Shown: piece by piece, positions 19,971 through 23,966 of the stretch
How the letters are laid out: each line of letters begins with the position of its first letter
Position numbering within the stretch: position 1 is the first letter of the stretch
DNA from: Streptococcus sp. UBA6071
Lineage (GTDB): Bacteria > Bacillota > Bacilli > Lactobacillales > Streptococcaceae
Reading direction: 5' to 3'
Assembly (NCBI GenBank): GCA_002436115.1
Contig: DIXV01000120.1
Span: 1-23,966 of the forward strand
Length of the DNA: 23,966 bases
Position numbers and translations under genes: made by a program
Notes under the pieces: model-generated
The model's input: the letters and a program-made list of their open reading frames with translations, nothing else
Database searches by the model: none
What the model was told of the DNA's origin: nothing

Positions 19971-20240
19971 ATGGCAATCTCAAAAGAGAAAAAAAATGAA
20001 ATTATTGCACAATACGCACGTCACGAAGGCGACACTGGTTCTGTTGAAGTTCAGGTTGCTGTTTTGACTTGGGAAATTAACCACCTTAACGATCATATCA
20101 AGGTGCACAAAAAAGACCACGCCACTTACCGTGGCTTGATGAAGAAAATTGGTCACCGTCGTAATCTTTTAGCTTATTTGCGAAAGAACGATGTGAATCG
20201 CTACCGTGACCTGATTCATTCATTAGGACTCCGTCGTTAA
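19971..20240 (+). CDS. rpsO: 30S ribosomal protein S15
   Basis: An 89-aa primary 16S rRNA binding protein of the platform of the small subunit. The standard sequence is seen: [20 protein letters not shown], then the [19 protein letters not shown] segment that contacts the rRNA three-way junction, then [13 protein letters not shown] and LIHSLGLRR at the end. The length is invariant in the family. It has AAGGAGA before the ATG, its own promoter and a strong terminator. No pnp (polynucleotide phosphorylase) gene, a common neighbour, follows here. Confidence 0.99.
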   Translation: MAISKEKKNEIIAQYARHEGDTGSVEVQVAVLTWEINHLNDHIKVHKKDHATYRGLMKKIGHRRNLLAYLRKNDVNRYRDLIHSLGLRR

Positions 20241-20247
20241 TTGAGTC

Positions 20248-20278
20248 AAAAAACTCCTTCCTTGCGAGGGAGTTTTTG
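20248..20278 (+). terminator. rpsO terminator
   Basis: AAAA-ACTCCTTC (20249-20260) pairs with GAGGGAGT-TTTT (20266-20277) with one T-G pair and a 5-nt loop. Confidence 0.88.
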
Positions 20279-20390
20279 GTTTTATTAAGACGAAAAACAG
20301 AAATAAACAGGTAGGTCAAAAGGTGCGCCGTTGTCAGCTTTTCTGACATTTCATCCTCTGAAAAATTTTTAAAAAAAATCACATAAAACC

Positions 20391-20419
20391 CTTTCATTTT
20401 TTTAAAAAAGTGTTATAAT
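20391..20419 (+). promoter_or_regulatory. Promoter of the 32-aa peptide gene
   Basis: TATAAT at 20414-20419 is a perfect -10. CTTTCA at 20391-20396 sits 17 bp upstream as a poor -35. Expected start near 20426. Confidence 0.6.
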
Positions 20420-20458
20420 GCTATTGAGTAAATCAAGAAACATGAAAAGGAGGTTACG

Positions 20459-20557
20459 ATGAAACCAACCACATTGGAAAAAGTTTTAACAAACATGATG
20501 TTTAGTGCTTTCCGAGTAGTTGCACTCTTGGATGGGCATAATGGGCCAGGAAATTAA
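20459..20557 (+). CDS. Small peptide gene, 32 aa, unknown function
   Basis: A short reading frame, MKPTTLEKVLTN followed by MMFSAFRVVALL and DGHNGPGN. It has AAAGGAGGT, a 9-base match to the 16S anti-Shine-Dalgarno, 4 nt before the ATG: the strongest ribosome binding site in the window. A consensus -10 precedes it and a terminator starts 18 nt after its stop, so it is a complete unit of about 190 nt. The peptide has a polar start, a 12-residue hydrophobic core broken by one Arg, and a Gly-rich polar tail. It has no Cys, no double-glycine leader and no clear signal peptide. I do not recognise the family. A secreted or imported signal peptide, a membrane-active peptide, or a leader are possible readings. 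Confidence 0.65.
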   Translation: MKPTTLEKVLTNMMFSAFRVVALLDGHNGPGN

Positions 20558-20575
20558 AACCGATTCATTGTTTTT

Positions 20576-20616
20576 AAGTCGAGATTGAGCGAGTCCTCAT
20601 CTCGGCTTTGTTTTTC
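20576..20616 (+). terminator. Terminator of the 32-aa peptide gene
   Basis: AAGTCGAGAT (20576-20585) pairs with ATCTCGGCTT (20599-20608) with one T-G pair, followed by TGTTTTT. Confidence 0.85.
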
Positions 20617-20682
20617 TAAAGAGCTGATCCTGAAATTGATGCCTTACTTCGGTTTAAAAAAATAGGTGGAATTAGCTTTTCC

Positions 20683-20713
20683 TTGCCTTAGAGTGTACTC
20701 TAAGGTTTATAAT
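20683..20713 (+). promoter_or_regulatory. MerR-type promoter and operator of adh
   Basis: TTGCCT (20683-20688) and TATAAT (20708-20713) are separated by 19 bp. A perfect dyad, CCTTAGAGT-GT-ACTCTAAGG (20686-20705), fills the spacer. Over-long spacers with a centred dyad are the hallmark of MerR-family activation by DNA untwisting. The MerR gene lies in the same operon. Confidence 0.88.
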
Positions 20714-20753
20714 GGAAAGAAGTAATACTATAAAAATAAAAAGGGGATAAAAT

Positions 20754-21794
20754 ATGAAAGTTGCAACTTTTATTGAGCCAGGGAAGATGCTGGCAACAGA
20801 AGCACCTAAACCTAAACTCGAAAAGGATACAGATGCTATTATTCGTGTCGTGAGAGCCTGTGTTTGTGGGTCGGATCTTTGGTGGTTTCGAGGGATTTCT
20901 GAAAAAAAGGCAAACTCTTATGCAGGACATGAGGCGATTGGAGTCGTTGAAGAGGTTGGTAGCAGCGTGACAGATATCAAAGCAGGCGATTTTGTAGTCG
21001 TTCCCTTCACTCATGGTTGCGGAGAGTGTGCAGCTTGTCGTGCTGGTTTTGACGGGAGCTGTACTAATACAGACTGGGGTCAAAACATCGGTTATCAATC
21101 AGAGTATCTCCGTTACACGCATGCTAATTGGGCTCTTTTGAAAATCCCAGGACAGCCATCGGATTATTCCGATAGCCAACTCAATTCTTTATTGACCCTA
21201 TCAGATGTGATGGCAACGGGCTATCACGCTGCCGTAACAGCAGAGGTCAAGAAAGGCGACAAGGTAGTGGTTATGGGAGATGGTGCGGTAGGCCTTTGTG
21301 GGGTTATCGCTGCAAAGCTACTTGGTGCTGAGCAAATCATTGCCATGAGCCGCCATGAAGATCGCCAAAAGCTGGCACTTGAATTTGGTGCGACAGCTAT
21401 TGTGGCAGAACGTGGAGAAGAGGCGGTGGAGCGTGTGATGGCCTTAACAGATGGCGATGGGGCAGATGCTGTATTGGAATGTGTTGGCACAGAACAATCA
21501 GTTGCAACAGCTATTCAGGTTTGTCGCCCAGGAGCTATTATTGGTCGGGTAGGTGTTCCTCAAAAGGCTGAGATGGATACTAGTGTCCTCTTTTGGAAAA
21601 ATATAGGGCTTCGTGGTGGGATTGCTTCAGTAACGACATTTGATAGAGCTCTTCTTCTGGAAGCTGTTTTGAAAGGAGAGATTAATCCTGGTAAGCTGTT
21701 TACACACCGTTTTAATCTTGACGCTATTCAAGCAGCATATGATGCGATGGACCAACGAAAGGCCATCAAATCGTTAATTATAGTGAGTGAGTAG
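20754..21794 (+). CDS. Zinc-dependent alcohol dehydrogenase (MDR family)
   Basis: A 346-aa cytoplasmic NAD(P)-dependent dehydrogenase of the medium-chain family. Catalytic zinc ligands are visible as Cys38 (CGSD), His59-Glu60 (GHE) and Asp151 (DVMATGYHA). The structural zinc site is complete with Cys89, Cys92, Cys95 and Cys103. The nucleotide-binding glycines are GDGAVG at 175-180. The ribosome binding site AAGGGG precedes the ATG. It is the first gene of an operon with a MerR regulator, whose operator lies in the promoter. AdhR-type systems in related bacteria link such dehydrogenases to aldehyde or electrophile stress, which is the likely role. Substrate is unknown. Confidence 0.93.
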   Translation: MKVATFIEPGKMLATEAPKPKLEKDTDAIIRVVRACVCGSDLWWFRGISEKKANSYAGHEAIGVVEEVGSSVTDIKAGDFVVVPFTHGCGECAACRAGFDGSCTNTDWGQNIGYQSEYLRYTHANWALLKIPGQPSDYSDSQLNSLLTLSDVMATGYHAAVTAEVKKGDKVVVMGDGAVGLCGVIAAKLLGAEQIIAMSRHEDRQKLALEFGATAIVAERGEEAVERVMALTDGDGADAVLECVGTEQSVATAIQVCRPGAIIGRVGVPQKAEMDTSVLFWKNIGLRGGIASVTTFDRALLLEAVLKGEINPGKLFTHRFNLDAIQAAYDAMDQRKAIKSLIIVSE

Positions 21795-21797
21795 AGG

Positions 21798-22190
21798 ATG
21801 AACATAAAGAAAGTTAGTGAGCTGACGGGAGTCTCAGCTGATACAATCCGTTATTATGAGAGGATAGGACTACTCCCACCTATTACAAGGAACAAGTCAG
21901 GCGTCCGTAATTTTACTCAGCAAGAGATTGATATTTTAGAATTTGTGCGTTATTTTAGAAAGGCCGGGCTAGGCGTTGAGCCCTTAATGGATTATATTGC
22001 TTTGATTCAACTTGATGAGGACAACGTTGAAGCGCGACTAAACATCCTGACGCAACAACGTGAAGAGCTAGAGAGTCGAATTGATGGGCTAAAACAAGCT
22101 TTAGAACGCTTAAACTATAAAATTGAAAATTACGAGAACAAAATTATCCCAAGAGAACAAGAACTCTTTGAAAAGCATAAGAGGGAGTAA
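21798..22190 (+). CDS. MerR-family transcription regulator, AdhR/NmlR-like, without cysteine
   Basis: A 130-aa regulator. The N-terminal winged helix has the MerR signature (ITKK-like start, LTGVSADTIRYYERIGLLPP at about 9-28, then GVRNFTQQEIDILEFV). A dimerisation coiled coil follows at about 78-118 (LTQQREELESRIDGLKQALERL). The effector end is short, as in AdhR and NmlR. Unlike those proteins the sequence contains no cysteine at all, so thiol sensing is ruled out unless the start or sequence is wrong. The gene starts 3 nt after the adh stop. AGG touches the ATG directly, too close for a normal ribosome binding site, so translation is probably coupled to adh. It likely controls the dyad promoter at 20683-20713. 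Confidence 0.92.
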   Translation: MNIKKVSELTGVSADTIRYYERIGLLPPITRNKSGVRNFTQQEIDILEFVRYFRKAGLGVEPLMDYIALIQLDEDNVEARLNILTQQREELESRIDGLKQALERLNYKIENYENKIIPREQELFEKHKRE

Positions 22191-22490
22191 GGTTTTCCCT
22201 AGGCTAGCTTAGGGTGAATAACCACACTAAGCTATTCAAGAGAAGATTAGAACGGCTAGATTGGTTTAGGACTTGAAGGCTCTAGTTTTTTCGGATGATT
22301 GGTATTGTCTAACGTATAAAAGGCCTCCCCTTTCCTTTTGACTTGGGGTAGGTTTAATCTTATATGATCTTTTACAAGAAAATTTTTCGAAATCGAGAAT
22401 AAAATTATTACCAATTTATTACAAAATTTGTAACGGATTGTCTTTTTAAGGAAACAATTAAAAAACAATCTGATATTATTCTAAATTTTC
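22191..22490. other. Intergenic stretch between merR and the lipoprotein gene
   Basis: Two hairpins are visible. TAGCTTAG (22205-22212) pairs with CTAAGCTA (22227-22234) but lacks a T tract. A second has CCCC near 22329 and GGGG near 22347. Neither is a convincing terminator. The right half is very AT-rich. No gene is supported. Confidence 0.45.
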
Positions 22491-22519
22491 TTGAAATAAG
22501 CTTTACGAAAAAGGATAAT
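22491..22519 (+). promoter_or_regulatory. Promoter of the lipoprotein gene
   Basis: TTGAAA (22491-22496), 17-bp spacer, GATAAT (22514-22519). Confidence 0.7.
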
Positions 22520-22550
22520 TAAGGTAAAATTTAGAGAGGAGGGAAATATA

Positions 22551-23729
22551 ATGAATAAATTTTTAAGAGGAGTTGCTATTGTTGTTAGTATCTTTTTATT
22601 AGCTTCATGTGGTTTCAATTCGACCCAGTCGTCTTCAGATGGAAAAGCAAGTACTTCTAATAGTGATGTTGCTGTTGAGGTTATTAGTGGTAGCTATGTC
22701 GTTCCGCCAGGTGAATCTACTGTCAATGGTGAGAATTATCTTGCTCTAAATGTTAAAATTACTAATAAAACCGATGGGAAACTTACGCTGTATACCAATA
22801 GTTTTTCACTTTATGATTCCGAAGACAGAAAAGTGACGACATATAATGTCTATGGAGATAATGATGAATTCCAGACGCTAAGTTCTGAGACTATTTCTAG
22901 CGGTAAATCACTCACAACTTATCTAGTTTACAAGGTTGATAAAAAAGCTAAATATGAATTGCATTTTGAACCAATGCTCTCTGACTATGAAAAAGAATTA
23001 AAAGAAGTATCTTTGAAGGTTGATTCTTCTAAGTATGAGGATCACACTGAAGAAATTCTTGACTTAGCAAAAGACTATGTCAACGGCGTCTTTCTAAATG
23101 GTGAGGAAGCAGTCAATACAACAACTTTAAGTAATGACAGTTTCAACTCTCAAGTCGTACCTCTATCTGACAGTAGCTCAAAGAGTGAAGATAAAGAGGA
23201 TAAAGATGAGATTCGCTTGGCTAATAATTTGCAGGAAGAACGCTCAACTTTCTCAAACTTATTCATTTCAACTTTCTCAGACGAATTTAGTTACTACGAG
23301 CCTTCTCAAGCGGAATTAAAAACATTTATTGACACCTACACTTCCGCAAATGCTAAAAAAGCAACCATTCAATACAGCATTAAGAGTTATACTATTGATG
23401 CGGCAGAAATCTATATCAAACCTCAAACAATTGATATCGCATCTATTGACACAACTAGCATTATTGATGACTTTCTTGATAATAACAGAGATAGTTATTC
23501 AAATTATACAGATGCCTATAAGGCTGCTGAAAAATATATCTTGGAGCAATTACCAACCAAGTTGGAAACAACTGGACTTTCGAGTGGGGACTACATGCCT
23601 GGTGAAGGCTACGCTGTTCGCTTGACCAAGGATAAGGAAAGTAATAAGTGGACCCTAGATTCATCAGATACAAGTTCTAATTATGAATTTGAAAAGCTTC
23701 AATCTATCTTTATGGGAAATCTGTATTAA
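22551..23729 (+). CDS. Lipoprotein with DUF4352-like and DUF5105-like domains
   Basis: A 392-aa predicted surface lipoprotein. The N-terminus MNKFLRGVAIVV has a hydrophobic core and a lipobox LASC with the lipidated Cys20. A Ser/Thr-rich spacer (about 21-42) follows. Residues 43-150 look like the immunoglobulin-like DUF4352 fold (ENYLALNVKITNKTDGKL, then SGKSLTTYLVYKV). After an acidic stretch (KSEDKEDKDE, about 208-217), the C-terminal half resembles DUF5105, a domain of unknown function common in Firmicute lipoproteins. It has a strong GGAGG ribosome binding site, its own promoter and terminator, and no operon partner. The window gives no functional clue. Confidence 0.85.
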   Translation: MNKFLRGVAIVVSIFLLASCGFNSTQSSSDGKASTSNSDVAVEVISGSYVVPPGESTVNGENYLALNVKITNKTDGKLTLYTNSFSLYDSEDRKVTTYNVYGDNDEFQTLSSETISSGKSLTTYLVYKVDKKAKYELHFEPMLSDYEKELKEVSLKVDSSKYEDHTEEILDLAKDYVNGVFLNGEEAVNTTTLSNDSFNSQVVPLSDSSSKSEDKEDKDEIRLANNLQEERSTFSNLFISTFSDEFSYYEPSQAELKTFIDTYTSANAKKATIQYSIKSYTIDAAEIYIKPQTIDIASIDTTSIIDDFLDNNRDSYSNYTDAYKAAEKYILEQLPTKLETTGLSSGDYMPGEGYAVRLTKDKESNKWTLDSSDTSSNYEFEKLQSIFMGNLY

Positions 23730-23753
23730 CAGCTTAGCCTACTAGAATACTTA

Positions 23754-23794
23754 AGAAAAGCCTACGGAAAGAGATGTCTTCGTTAGGCTTTTCT
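23754..23794. terminator. Terminator after the lipoprotein gene, possibly bidirectional
   Basis: AGAAAAGCCTA (23754-23764) pairs with TAGGCTTTTCT (23784-23794). The AAAA/TTTT arms lie inside the stem, so it can act in both directions. After it, to the window end (23795-23966), I see no gene. Confidence 0.75.
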
Positions 23795-23966
23795 CATATA
23801 GAATGGAGTTTTATTGCTATCGGAGTTGTAGGAGAGACTGTTTAAGAGGACCGCTAATACTATTTGAAATAGGGGGTAAAGATAAGAAGTTGAGGAGTCG
23901 TTAGATATACTCCTGTAGGATGAACGGAAAGGGCTTGACACACTGCTATCAGTAAATTGAGGAATT

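Noticed and set aside
20098..20397. 99-codon minus-strand frame over the 3' half of rpsO and the gap after it
   Set aside because: It is antisense to S15 coding sequence and crosses the rpsO terminator; no ribosome binding site seen.
23894..23925. Small inverted repeat GGAGT/ACTCC
   Set aside because: Only five pairs with no T tract; expected by chance in this much sequence.
23935..23966. TTGACA near the right end of the window
   Set aside because: The 17-bp spaced position has no -10-like hexamer before the window ends, so a promoter cannot be supported.

Overview
The window reads as chromosomal DNA of a Streptococcus. The grounds are the order yajC-uppS-cdsA-eep-proS-polC, the Gram-positive PolC replicase, a gene pair for Hsp33 and a dihydrouridine synthase, and three small-RNA genes with the CiaR-type promoters known from streptococci. 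The species cannot be fixed from this sequence alone. No phage, insertion sequence, CRISPR array, rRNA or tRNA gene was seen.

Layout. 1-3035: a ZIP-type zinc transporter (+), then dus and hslO on the minus strand as an overlapping pair, with a small RNA gene (-) between zupT and dus. 3192-4603: purA (+) behind a leader that carries an overlapping upstream ORF and a hairpin. 4687-4967: two more csRNA genes in tandem (+). 5046-10680: secretion and envelope genes (yajC; uppS-cdsA; eep) followed by proS, cut by terminators and new promoters into three units. 10751-13659: an accessory redox block with two FMN-reductase-like flavoproteins, the second fused to a PAS-like domain, followed by an FNT-family anion channel. 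13723-18150: polC. 18292-18902: a stand-alone ATP-cone protein behind a long leader. 18935-19735: def (-). 19851-20278: rpsO. 20391-20615: a 32-codon peptide gene with the strongest ribosome binding site in the window and its own terminator. 20683-22190: a zinc alcohol dehydrogenase and a MerR regulator with a textbook MerR-type operator. 22491-23794: a lipoprotein.

How the parts fit. Most genes are housekeeping: purine synthesis, tRNA modification, translation, lipid carrier and phospholipid synthesis, replication, protein maturation. The regulatory layer is more interesting. The three csRNA genes share a 43-nt block (two copies exact, the third slightly diverged) ending in an anti-Shine-Dalgarno ATCTCC, each behind a NTTAAG-N5-TTTAAG CiaR box. 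zupT and hslO look leaderless. purA lacks a Shine-Dalgarno at normal distance. The adh-merR operon has a 19-bp promoter spacer holding a 9+9 dyad.

No clearly new multi-gene system was found. The best candidates for something undescribed are the 32-aa peptide gene at 20459-20557, the purA leader, the flavoprotein/PAS/FNT block, and the leader of the ATP-cone gene. All were judged by eye, without database searches or folding programs.
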